A DNA stretch of 64,000 bases from Jejubacter calystegiae (lineage in GTDB: Bacteria; Pseudomonadota; Gammaproteobacteria; Enterobacterales; Enterobacteriaceae), in the NCBI RefSeq assembly GCF_005671395.1, contig NZ_CP040428.1:4494185-4558184 (forward strand), written 5' to 3'. The first letter of the stretch is position 1, and each line of letters opens with the position of its first letter. Positions 17,473 through 24,495 of the stretch are shown piece by piece. The notes beneath the pieces were generated by a model, which was not told the DNA's origin, did not search any database, and saw only the letters and a list, made by a program, of their open reading frames with translations. The position numbers and the translations under genes were made by a program.

Positions 17473-18548
17473 GAATGTTAATTGCCCTGTTGCTGCTGTT
17501 GACGCTTCCCGCCCGGGCCGATATGCAACTGACCCGCGAACTGGTGGCGCCCGATACCCTGGTACCGGGACAGCCGGTACGGGTGGCCTACACATTCTGG
17601 ACCGACAGCTGGTTTAATCCGGCGCCCACCTGGCCGGAGCTACCCGTCTCTGGCGGCGAAGTGCTTAGTCTGCCCATCGCCACCCAACTGGTCAGTCGCC
17701 GCGAGGGCGGAAAAAGCTGGAGCGGGATTCGCATGGAGCGCCTGATCGCCACATGGGACAGCGGCCAGTTGCATCTGCCTGCTGCCGAAGTCACATTAAC
17801 CTCTGCAGGCCAGGCACCACATACCGTCGCACTGGCGCCGCTAAATCGTCCAGTTCACTGGCCGAAGGGAACCCGACAGCCGGATCGCTTCCTGCCTGCC
17901 GCTGACCTGAAGCTGACTCAGCAGATCATCCCGCACGCGACCCGCCCGGGCGATAACACCCTGCGGGTCGGCGATGCTATCGATCGTCGGGTGACGCTGG
18001 AAGGTGCGGGGGTGCTGCCCGCCGCCATTCCCCAACTGCTGTACGCCATTCCGGGCAACGAAACGCAGTTACTGCCCCGGAATAATCAGCGACTGCAAAC
18101 GCCGCGCGGTGATTTCACTGGCGCCCGACGCGTTGAGACCCTGCGCTACCTGCCTTCACGGCCCGGCAGCGTCGTGATTCCGCCGTTAACCCTACGCTGG
18201 TGGGACAGCGCCCATCAGCGCTGGCGGGTTGACACGCTACCGGGAAAAACGCTGACTATCGCCCCTGCCCCGGCGACCGGAAAGGAACGGGTGCTACAGG
18301 CAGGAAATCACACATTCTGGCCTGCCCTGAGCGGCTGGCTTGTTGGCGCGCTGGCGCTGCTGTTGGGACTGTACCTGCTGCGTCATCGTCTGAGCACCAG
18401 GCTCACCGGAATAAGGCGTCGCTGGCAAGGTTTCTGGCAAATCCTCCCCCTTCCCGGGCTGGCGCCAACCGGCACCGCCAGTGAGCATGCTGCTCGCCCT
18501 CCACAGAGGCTCTTCTCGCCCCCGCCTGCACGACAGCGCGCCGGCTGA
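17469..18548 (+). CDS. BatD-like periplasmic protein with C-terminal anchor
   Basis: The 359-residue product has a signal peptide (MRMLIALLLLLTLPARA), beta-rich domains with LPSRPGSVVIPPLTLRWWD, which is characteristic of BatD proteins, and one membrane helix near 280-300. BatD is the last member of classic Bat operons and is thought to bind the VWA proteins in the periplasm. It overlaps the previous gene by ATGA and closes the sulfatase/MoxR operon. A Pro/Arg-rich tail follows the helix. Confidence 0.82.
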   Translation: MRMLIALLLLLTLPARADMQLTRELVAPDTLVPGQPVRVAYTFWTDSWFNPAPTWPELPVSGGEVLSLPIATQLVSRREGGKSWSGIRMERLIATWDSGQLHLPAAEVTLTSAGQAPHTVALAPLNRPVHWPKGTRQPDRFLPAADLKLTQQIIPHATRPGDNTLRVGDAIDRRVTLEGAGVLPAAIPQLLYAIPGNETQLLPRNNQRLQTPRGDFTGARRVETLRYLPSRPGSVVIPPLTLRWWDSAHQRWRVDTLPGKTLTIAPAPATGKERVLQAGNHTFWPALSGWLVGALALLLGLYLLRHRLSTRLTGIRRRWQGFWQILPLPGLAPTGTASEHAARPPQRLFSPPPARQRAG

Positions 18549-18607
18549 GATAAATAACCGCTACTATAGACTTAACAGATTCTGCTACCCGACGAGAAAA
18601 CGAAACT

Positions 18608-19546
18608 ATGTCCGCTCCCGTTTCCGAATTTAAGTTCGACTTTAATCATCTTAAGGCGCTGCACGCCATTATCAGCACCGGCACCGTGGCCGGCGCGGCG
18701 AAGCTGCTCGGTGTTTCATCCAGCGCCGTTAGCCAGAATATGACCCGCCTGAAAACCGTGCTGGAAGATCCGCTGTTTTATCGCAGCGGCCAGCGCCTGA
18801 AACCAACGGCGCTGGCGCTACAGCTGGACGAGCAGTTCCGACCGCTGATGACCGAACTGGGCAATATCCTGATCGGCCACCCCGGTAGCCCGGCACCGGA
18901 AACCGCCTATACCTACAAGATTATCAGCAGCGAACTTCTGGAATATCTGATGGTGCTGCCTTTCGCCACACAGTTACCCGCATCCGGGTCACGGCTGATG
19001 ATGCAGCCGGAACTGACCGATAGCGAAGCGAACCTGCTTAACCTGCGCAACCGGGCGGCCGATGTACTACTGACACTGGAGCCTGCCACCGAAAGCTCCT
19101 TTGTGACCGAACGTATATTTAGTACGCCACTGGTGGTCGTCAGCCGTAAAAATCATCCCGGAATAGAACACTTCACCTCACTGGATCAGATTCAGGAAAT
19201 GTCATTTGTCGAGCGGGCCGGTATGAGTTCACCGCTTAAATATGCCCACTATCTGGCGACCCCCTGGGGACATGAAAAGATCACTATCGACTTTACCCTT
19301 CAGTCCATTACCAATCGCCTGACTCTGGTGTCGCAGACCGATCTGGTGATGCTGAGCCCGGAGGTGATTGCCCGTCAGTTCTCAAACCATATTCCGATTC
19401 AGATTCACCCCTTTAGCGACCAGGATATTCGCCCGGTGCATGCCTACTGCGTTTATCTCAAATCACGACGCAACGATACGGTGATTAAAAAGCTGCGCGA
19501 AAGCTTTATGTCAACGGCCAACACGCTTTCCCTGACGCCGGTATAA
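18608..19546 (+). CDS. LysR-family regulator next to the sulfatase operon
   Basis: The 312-residue regulator has an N-terminal helix-turn-helix (GTVAGAAKLLGVSSSAVSQN) and a LysR ligand-binding domain. It starts 59 bases after the BatD-like gene on the same strand and ends at a terminator shared with the convergent gene at 19595. Its position makes it the likely regulator of the ats operon. Its ligand is not visible from sequence, and I do not recognise a named orthologue. Confidence 0.85.
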   Translation: MSAPVSEFKFDFNHLKALHAIISTGTVAGAAKLLGVSSSAVSQNMTRLKTVLEDPLFYRSGQRLKPTALALQLDEQFRPLMTELGNILIGHPGSPAPETAYTYKIISSELLEYLMVLPFATQLPASGSRLMMQPELTDSEANLLNLRNRAADVLLTLEPATESSFVTERIFSTPLVVVSRKNHPGIEHFTSLDQIQEMSFVERAGMSSPLKYAHYLATPWGHEKITIDFTLQSITNRLTLVSQTDLVMLSPEVIARQFSNHIPIQIHPFSDQDIRPVHAYCVYLKSRRNDTVIKKLRESFMSTANTLSLTPV

Positions 19547-19547
19547 A

Positions 19548-19577
19548 CAAAAAAGGCGCCGTAATGGCGCCGCTTTT
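19548..19577. terminator. Bidirectional terminator
   Basis: The GC-rich stem GGCGCC-GTAAT-GGCGCC has an A run on its left and a T run on its right. It can terminate both the LysR gene and the convergent small secreted-protein gene. Confidence 0.85.
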
Positions 19578-19594
19578 CACGAGATAATACTCAA

Positions 19595-19951
19595 TTAGCA
19601 ATGGGTATTCTGGAAGTTTTCCGCCAGTTGAAGACCCACATCACTCATTTCAAAAATGCCCATAAAACCGGCATTTTTATCGCCATCTTTAATATAGATG
19701 TTCTGATAGCTCAGACCGCGATCGCGCAACATCAGGCGGTCATTTTGCTGTAGCGGATAATTAATGGAGCGCAGCACAGAATAGTGGTGTCCTACGCTCA
19801 CAACATAAAGGGGACAGCTCTCGACCGCCTTCACCACCGAAACGGTGTCAGTGGTCGCCCGGGCATACACCGCGGGCAATAACAGAATGACGGAAATAAA
19901 AGAAAACGTAACCAAAGCCCGTACGGACACATAGCGTGAGGAGGCTTTCAT
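19595..19951 (-). CDS. Small secreted protein of unknown function
   Basis: The 118-residue product has a long signal peptide (ALVTFSFISVILLLPAVYAR) and a mature part of about 85 residues with two cysteines (SCPLYVV and the final residue), which could form a disulfide in the periplasm. I do not recognise the family. The ATG is preceded by AGGTGAG. It is a single-gene unit between two convergent or tandem LysR genes and has no functional clue from its neighbours. Confidence 0.65.
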   Translation of the reverse strand: MKASSRYVSVRALVTFSFISVILLLPAVYARATTDTVSVVKAVESCPLYVVSVGHHYSVLRSINYPLQQNDRLMLRDRGLSYQNIYIKDGDKNAGFMGIFEMSDVGLQLAENFQNTHC

Positions 19952-20085
19952 AACTCACCTGCCGATATTTATTGGGAAAGAAACAGACCAGAGATATTGA
20001 AAAACGGACAACAAGGATATCGCAGAGAATTATGATGGCGGCACGCTGGCCGCTCAACTGAATAGCAACTTTAGTCTGGCTAAAG

Positions 20086-21036
20086 TTAAATCTGATAATC
20101 CGGCGCGTAGTCGTCTACATTCAACGCCCGCGCTTTAATATCATCCAGCGACAGCGTGGGATTACACAGACCAATAAAGCGCCAGATATAGTTACGCTGT
20201 AGCTGACCGCGGCGTACCCCCAGCCATACCGTATTGGCGCCGAACAGATGGCGGATATCCCTCCGTACCAGCTGCTCCCCGACATCGTCGCTGTCAGCCA
20301 GTTCCGCCACCAGACCAACGCCAAGCCCCAGCGCGACATAGGTGTGAATAACATCAGAATCCTGAGCGCTCAGCACCACGTCCGGAGTCAGCCCCTGGCG
20401 AGCAAAAGCTTCGTCAATCCGCGAACGACCGGTCACCCCCTGACGGTAGGTAATCAGCGGCCAGCGAGCGATGGACTCCAGGGTAAGCGGCATCTCATGG
20501 CTCAGCGGATGTTCCCGTGGCAGCAGCAGGCTATGGTGCCAGCGCAGCCAGGGAAATGCCGTCAGATCCGGGTCGCGATTGAGACGCTCGCTGGCAATGC
20601 CGATATCCGCCGCGCCGCTGTGCAGCAGCCCTTCTATCTCCTCTGGCGCTCCCTGGATCAGCGCCAGCCGCACACCGGGATAAAACTCGCGAAACTGTTT
20701 GATGACCGCAGGCAGACTATAACGCGCCTGAGTGTGGGTGGTGGCGATGGTCAGCACCCCGCTGTCGTCATTGCTGAACAGTTCGGCCAGCCGCCTTACG
20801 TTGCTGGCCTCATTAAGGATGCGTTCAGCGCTCGCCAGTAGCGCCCGCCCCGGCTCGGTCATCCCTAACAGCCGCTTGCCGCGGCGGACAAACAGCTCCA
20901 CTCCCAGCTCTTCTTCCAGCTCGCGTATATGGCGGCTGACCCCGGATTGTGAGGTATAGAGGTTACCGGCAACCTCGGTCAGATTGTAGTCCCGCCGCGC
21001 CGCTTCCCGAATAATCTTTAACTGCTGAAAATTCAC
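20086..21036 (-). CDS. cbl: Cbl, CysB-like LysR regulator of sulfur starvation genes
   Basis: The 316-residue length and sequence match E. coli Cbl: N-terminal FQQLKIIREAARRDYNLTEV with the helix-turn-helix TSQSGVSRHIRELEEELG, and the CysB-type effector domain. Cbl activates genes for sulfonate use (ssu, tau) when sulfate is scarce, and adenosine phosphosulfate blocks it. It lies near nac as in E. coli, but inaA has been placed between them. Its neighbourhood to an arylsulfatase and an SsuA/TauA-like protein in this window fits a sulfur-scavenging theme. Confidence 0.95.
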   Translation of the reverse strand: MNFQQLKIIREAARRDYNLTEVAGNLYTSQSGVSRHIRELEEELGVELFVRRGKRLLGMTEPGRALLASAERILNEASNVRRLAELFSNDDSGVLTIATTHTQARYSLPAVIKQFREFYPGVRLALIQGAPEEIEGLLHSGAADIGIASERLNRDPDLTAFPWLRWHHSLLLPREHPLSHEMPLTLESIARWPLITYRQGVTGRSRIDEAFARQGLTPDVVLSAQDSDVIHTYVALGLGVGLVAELADSDDVGEQLVRRDIRHLFGANTVWLGVRRGQLQRNYIWRFIGLCNPTLSLDDIKARALNVDDYAPDYQI

Positions 21037-21288
21037 GCTCTTTCCCCCATAACCGCGTTTTCAGCTATTGTTTAGCGCCGTTAACCAAACAACAAATAAT
21101 AAAAAAACAATATTTATACCATAAAGAAATAACAAATAAGGTAATTCTTATAATCATCAATAATTTAGCAAATAATTATAATTAAGGACTTAAATCACGA
21201 CATTTTTCGCCAAAAAATTACAACCCCATGGTGGGATAAACTGGAAGAATAAGTAAATCCTAATAAATTGGTTAAATTTGAGTTGATT

Positions 21289-21939
21289 ATGTTATCACAG
21301 CAAGAAATCCAGGAATTCGATGCCTGGTGGGCCACCGAAGGAGAGTGGGTGGAAGAACCAAATCAGCGCCGTAACGGCATGAGCGGCGTGCAGCGCATCG
21401 AGCGCGACGGTAAGGCACTGTACGTTAAGCGTATGACGCGGCATCTGTTCCACTCACTGCGCTACCCGTTTGGCCGCCCCACTATCGTGCGCGAGATTCA
21501 GGTACTTAACGAACTGGCGTGCGCTGGTGTTAACGTCCCCAAAATCATTTATGGCAAAGCGCTAAAGCGCAACGGTGAGTGGCGGGCGCTACTGGTCACG
21601 GAAGAGATGGCAGGCTTTTGCAGCATCGATCGGTGGTACAGCCAGCATGCCAGTCTGCCTTTCGAAGACGAAACCCGCCAGGAGATGCTGCGCCAGATTG
21701 CGCTGGCGTTCCGCGGTATGCACAGCATCAACCGTCAGCACGGCTGCTGCTATGTGCGGCACATATTTGTGAAAACCAGCGGACAGATAGAGGCAGGATT
21801 TCTGGATCTGGAAAAAAGCCGCCGCCGCTGGGTGCGCAGTAAGGCCGTGAATCACGACTTCCGGCAGTTGGAAAAATACCTGTCTCCCATTCCAGTGCAA
21901 GACTGGCAGCAGGTTAAAGCATTTTATTACGCGCTGTAA
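21289..21939 (+). CDS. inaA: InaA, weak-acid-induced LPS-kinase-like protein
   Basis: The 216-residue protein matches E. coli InaA in length and sequence (NGMSGVQRIERDGKALYVKR, HSINRQHGCCYVRHI, FLDLEKSRRR). It has a protein-kinase-like fold related to WaaP; the DLEK stretch supplies the metal-binding Asp. InaA responds to weak acids through MarA/SoxS in E. coli; its substrate is unknown. The ATG at 21289 is preferred to an upstream TTG. In E. coli inaA lies elsewhere, so its place between cbl and nac is a rearrangement. Confidence 0.93.
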   Translation: MLSQQEIQEFDAWWATEGEWVEEPNQRRNGMSGVQRIERDGKALYVKRMTRHLFHSLRYPFGRPTIVREIQVLNELACAGVNVPKIIYGKALKRNGEWRALLVTEEMAGFCSIDRWYSQHASLPFEDETRQEMLRQIALAFRGMHSINRQHGCCYVRHIFVKTSGQIEAGFLDLEKSRRRWVRSKAVNHDFRQLEKYLSPIPVQDWQQVKAFYYAL

Positions 21940-21948
21940 CGGGCTGGC

Positions 21949-21976
21949 GCGACCGTCGGTCCTGCGCGACGGTCGC
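21949..21976. terminator. Stem-loop between convergent inaA and nac
   Basis: The inverted repeat GCGACCGTC / GACGGTCGC separates the ends of inaA and nac. No long T run follows, so its strength as a terminator is uncertain. Confidence 0.55.
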
Positions 21977-21986
21977 ACACTTTCCC

Positions 21987-22904
21987 TTAGCCCACCAGCA
22001 TCAGCTCGCGACTTTCCAGCGGCGGCCGGGTGACTCGCGACATCAGGATCTCCTTCACCGCCTGGGCCTGAGGCGACAGCGGCAACCGCGCTGAAAGATT
22101 CAGCGATAGCGGCAGCGTCAGCGTCGGTGAAGTAATACGCGACATCCAGCCACCGGCGGCGCCCATCAGCAGACGCGCCGCCGATTCCGGCAATACCGTC
22201 ACGCCCATACCGCTGGCAATGGCGGCCGTCAGGGTCGAAATGGACTCGATCTCGCCCGCAATCTTCGCCGTCAGACGGCGCAGAGAGAAGGCTTCATCCA
22301 CCCGGCGCCTGACCGCACTGTAGTCGCGCGGCAGCAGCAGATTCATCTGCGCCACCTGGGTCAGATCCACGCTCGGGCCAGGGTTGCCCTGGGTGCCCAC
22401 CACAAACAGCGACTCCTTGCGCAGCGGCTGGCTGATAATACCGGCCGTGGGCGCTCTGTCGTACAACACGGCCATATCAAGCTGGCCGTTCAGCAGTTTG
22501 TCATTCAGCTGTCCGCCGCTGTTTTCGTGCAGATAGATTTGCACGTCTGGCAGCTCCGCCCGCACCGTCTGCAACAGCGGCATGGTCACAGAGGAGGAGG
22601 CAGTGCCTGGCGCCAGACCAATAGATACCGGGCCGCTCAGCGACTGCCCCACATTATTGACGGCCAGCTGCGCCTGGTCGCACATCCGCAGAATGGTGCG
22701 GGCATGGGCATAGAGCAGCTTTCCCGCCTCGGTAGGGGTTACGCCGCGCCGGGTACGGATCAGGAGTTGCTGATCCATTTCGCCTTCAAGCGTAGCGACC
22801 TGCTGGCTCAGCGCTGGCTGGGCAATGTGCAGCACCTCGGCGGCCTGGGTCAGGCTACCGATATCGACGATTTTTACGAAGTACTTCAGTCGTCTGAGAT
22901 TCAT
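21987..22904 (-). CDS. nac: Nac, nitrogen assimilation control LysR regulator
   Basis: The 305-residue protein is nearly identical in design to E. coli and Klebsiella Nac: MNLRRLKYFVKIVDIGSLTQ, HTH IAQPALSQQVATLEGE, and a C-terminal domain with SISTLTAAIASGMGV. Nac links NtrC to sigma-70 promoters under nitrogen limitation and needs no co-inducer. The ATG at 22904 has a perfect AGGAGG site; the upstream frame extension is discarded. A sigma-54 promoter and an NtrC-type site lie upstream. Confidence 0.96.
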   Translation of the reverse strand: MNLRRLKYFVKIVDIGSLTQAAEVLHIAQPALSQQVATLEGEMDQQLLIRTRRGVTPTEAGKLLYAHARTILRMCDQAQLAVNNVGQSLSGPVSIGLAPGTASSSVTMPLLQTVRAELPDVQIYLHENSGGQLNDKLLNGQLDMAVLYDRAPTAGIISQPLRKESLFVVGTQGNPGPSVDLTQVAQMNLLLPRDYSAVRRRVDEAFSLRRLTAKIAGEIESISTLTAAIASGMGVTVLPESAARLLMGAAGGWMSRITSPTLTLPLSLNLSARLPLSPQAQAVKEILMSRVTRPPLESRELMLVG

Positions 22905-22958
22905 TTTGCCTCCTGAACGGGATACCAGTGCGAAAGGGTCTGGCTCTGTACAAGGCAT

Positions 22959-22974
22959 TGCAAGAAGGTTGCCA
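22959..22974 (-). promoter_or_regulatory. sigma-54 promoter of nac
   Basis: On the minus strand TGGCAACCTTCTTGCA has the invariant GG at -24 and GC at -12, ten bases apart, which matches the RpoN consensus. It is 55 bases upstream of the nac start, as expected for a gene switched on only by NtrC under nitrogen limitation. Confidence 0.85.
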
Positions 22975-23093
22975 GATTACAGCCATCGCCAGAAATTCAG
23001 GCTAACCTTATGGATAATAAGCAAATCTGATTATCCGGCCCTCTTAAAATCGCCGCAGTATGTCAATCCCCCCTGCCCCATAACGGGGTGATG

Positions 23094-23110
23094 TGCACTA
23101 CGCTGGCGCA
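23094..23110. promoter_or_regulatory. Candidate NtrC binding site for nac
   Basis: TGCACTACGCTGGCGCA is an imperfect 17-bp inverted repeat close to the NtrC consensus (TGCACNNNNNNNGTGCA-like). It lies about 120 bases upstream of the sigma-54 promoter, a usual enhancer distance. Confidence 0.6.
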
Positions 23111-23206
23111 ACGGCTGGCGATTTTAGCGCCAAACGAACCTTTTGCCGCGATTCCACCTTTGACAAGCCGTCGGCACGCCGTTACTATGCGCCCCGTTCA
23201 CACGAT

Positions 23207-23282
23207 TCCTCTGTAGTTCAGTCGGTAGAACGGCGGACTGTTAATCCGTATGTCACTGGTTCGAGTCCAGTCAGAGGAGCCA
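23207..23282 (+). tRNA. asnV: tRNA-Asn (anticodon GTT), copy 2
   Basis: Identical to the copy at 3841. The promoter is TTGACA (23160-23165), 17 bases, TACTAT (23183-23188). By its place beside nac it corresponds to asnV. It is followed by a terminator and a HigBA-like module that is repeated, in decayed form, after the copy at 40843. Confidence 0.97.
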
Positions 23283-23290
23283 AATTTAAG

Positions 23291-23327
23291 GAAGCCCGCT
23301 TAAGGAAACTTAAGCGGGCTTCTTGTT
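23291..23327 (+). terminator. Terminator after tRNA-Asn copy 2
   Basis: The long perfect stem GAAGCCCGCTTAAG / CTTAAGCGGGCTTC is followed by a T-rich tract. The same stem follows the copy at 40843. Confidence 0.9.
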
Positions 23328-23349
23328 TTTTACGCTCTGACACCAGCAC

Positions 23350-23652
23350 CTACAGTACAAACCCGTAATGAGAACCATCCGGCAGTTCAACATCAAGGTG
23401 CAGTTTGCCGCCTGCTGCCTCGACGTAGCGTTTAAGCGTGGAAAGTTTCAGATCGCGGCCTGGCTTTTCCATTCCTGCAACGGTAGGTTGCCTGACTCCC
23501 AGCGCCTGGGCCATTTCGACCTGCGTTTTCTGTACTTTTTCGCGCAGTTCAGCAAGGTGAATGTTGAGCAGGATGTCCGTCGCCATCGCCTGAGCTTCAG
23601 CCACAACTTCCGGCTTTTCATCCGCAATAAGCTGTTCCAGCGTTCTGCCCAT
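23350..23652 (-). CDS. HigA-like XRE antitoxin
   Basis: The 100-residue protein has a helix-turn-helix of the XRE class (VEMAQALGVRQPTVAGMEKP, then DLKLSTLKRYVEAAGGKLHL). It matches antitoxins encoded downstream of RelE/HigB-type toxins. The ATG at 23652 has GGAG upstream. It lies immediately downstream of the toxin gene, in the toxin-first order usual for HigBA. A degraded copy is at 40986-41287. It is probably the autorepressor of the pair. Confidence 0.85.
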   Translation of the reverse strand: MGRTLEQLIADEKPEVVAEAQAMATDILLNIHLAELREKVQKTQVEMAQALGVRQPTVAGMEKPGRDLKLSTLKRYVEAAGGKLHLDVELPDGSHYGFVL

Positions 23653-24011
23653 CGCGTTACTCCTTCTCTTTTTAATGTGTTCAACCAGTTCGTGAATTCC
23701 CGGTCAGCAACCGGAAGCATCTCATCGTAAAAACGTTTTTCATTGCCGACCTTGTTTCCGGCACAAAGCACGATGCCGGTACGGAGCGGGTCAAAAGCGA
23801 AAAACGCCCGTATCGGATCGCCCCGGCTCTGAACACGCAACTCTTTCATGTTGCTGTAGCGGGAGCCTCTGATCGTATCGGCATAAGGTCTGGACAACCC
23901 CGGCCCCTTTTCCCGCAGGACCAACAGCGCTGCCAGCACGCTGGCCCGATCGGTATCATTGAGCGAGGTAAACCAGTTATCAAACGTATCCGTTGTTTTA
24001 ATTGTCCACAC
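23448..24011 (-). CDS. HigB/RelE-like toxin with aberrant C-terminal extension
   Basis: From a GTG at 24011 with GGGAGG upstream, the first about 115 residues are a RelE/HigB-type (Gp49-like) ribosome-dependent endoribonuclease: TFDNWFTSLNDTDRASVLAA, SRYSNMKELRVQSRGDPIRA and GNKVGNEKRFYDEMLPVADR. Relatives end just after TNWLNTLKxKE. Here the frame reads LKREGVTRW and runs a further 70 codons through the antitoxin gene in another frame. This is as if two bases were lost from the A-rich stretch near 23675. The toxin is therefore probably altered or inactive, unless the base call is wrong. Confidence 0.75.
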   Translation of the reverse strand: MWTIKTTDTFDNWFTSLNDTDRASVLAALLVLREKGPGLSRPYADTIRGSRYSNMKELRVQSRGDPIRAFFAFDPLRTGIVLCAGNKVGNEKRFYDEMLPVADREFTNWLNTLKREGVTRWAERWNSLLRMKSRKLWLKLRRWRRTSCSTFTLLNCAKKYRKRRSKWPRRWESGNLPLQEWKSQAAI

Positions 24012-24495
24012 GGGACCTCCCAATCAATATAGGTTAAGCGCTATATAGATGTAAAGCTATAAAGTAGATTATGAAGTGATGGGATGAGGGATTCATGCGT
24101 CATTACTGCAAAGATGAAGACGCATTCGGGTATTTCAGTGAATAACATGCAAGACATTCACCGTTTTACGACCTGTACCGGAAAACCCGTTCAGGGTGTT
24201 GACGCTGTGTGAAAAGTGACCTTAATTGACCGATTCACCAGGTCCTGGCCTCCCCCCATAAATAAAAAACCAAGCAATAACAACAAATTAAATCACACAT
24301 GCTCATAATAAATGGATATTTCTGGAAATTTTCAGAATAAACATTGCCTTACATTTATGAGAATGATATTAATAACCATTATCGTTTACATAAAAATAAT
24401 AACGATCTGTGCGTCTCTTTCAGAAATACCTGGCGGGAGTGTGGGCTTAACAACAAATCACTTTTTAGTTAAGCAGACATTTTTTAGGGATAGCT
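24012..24495. other. AT-rich region upstream of iroN
   Basis: About 480 low-GC bases. At 24108-24135 lies GATGAAGACGCATTC, which also appears at 41296-41320 at the right end of the decayed second module, marking the duplication boundary. The Fur-type box and promoter of iroN lie in the second half. No gene was recognised. Confidence 0.5.
24360..24384 (+). promoter_or_regulatory. Fur-type box upstream of iroN
   Basis: GAATGATATTAATAACCATT followed by ATC resembles the Fur consensus GATAATGATAATCATTATC. It sits about 110 bases before the iroN start, as expected for an iron-repressed siderophore receptor. Confidence 0.7.
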
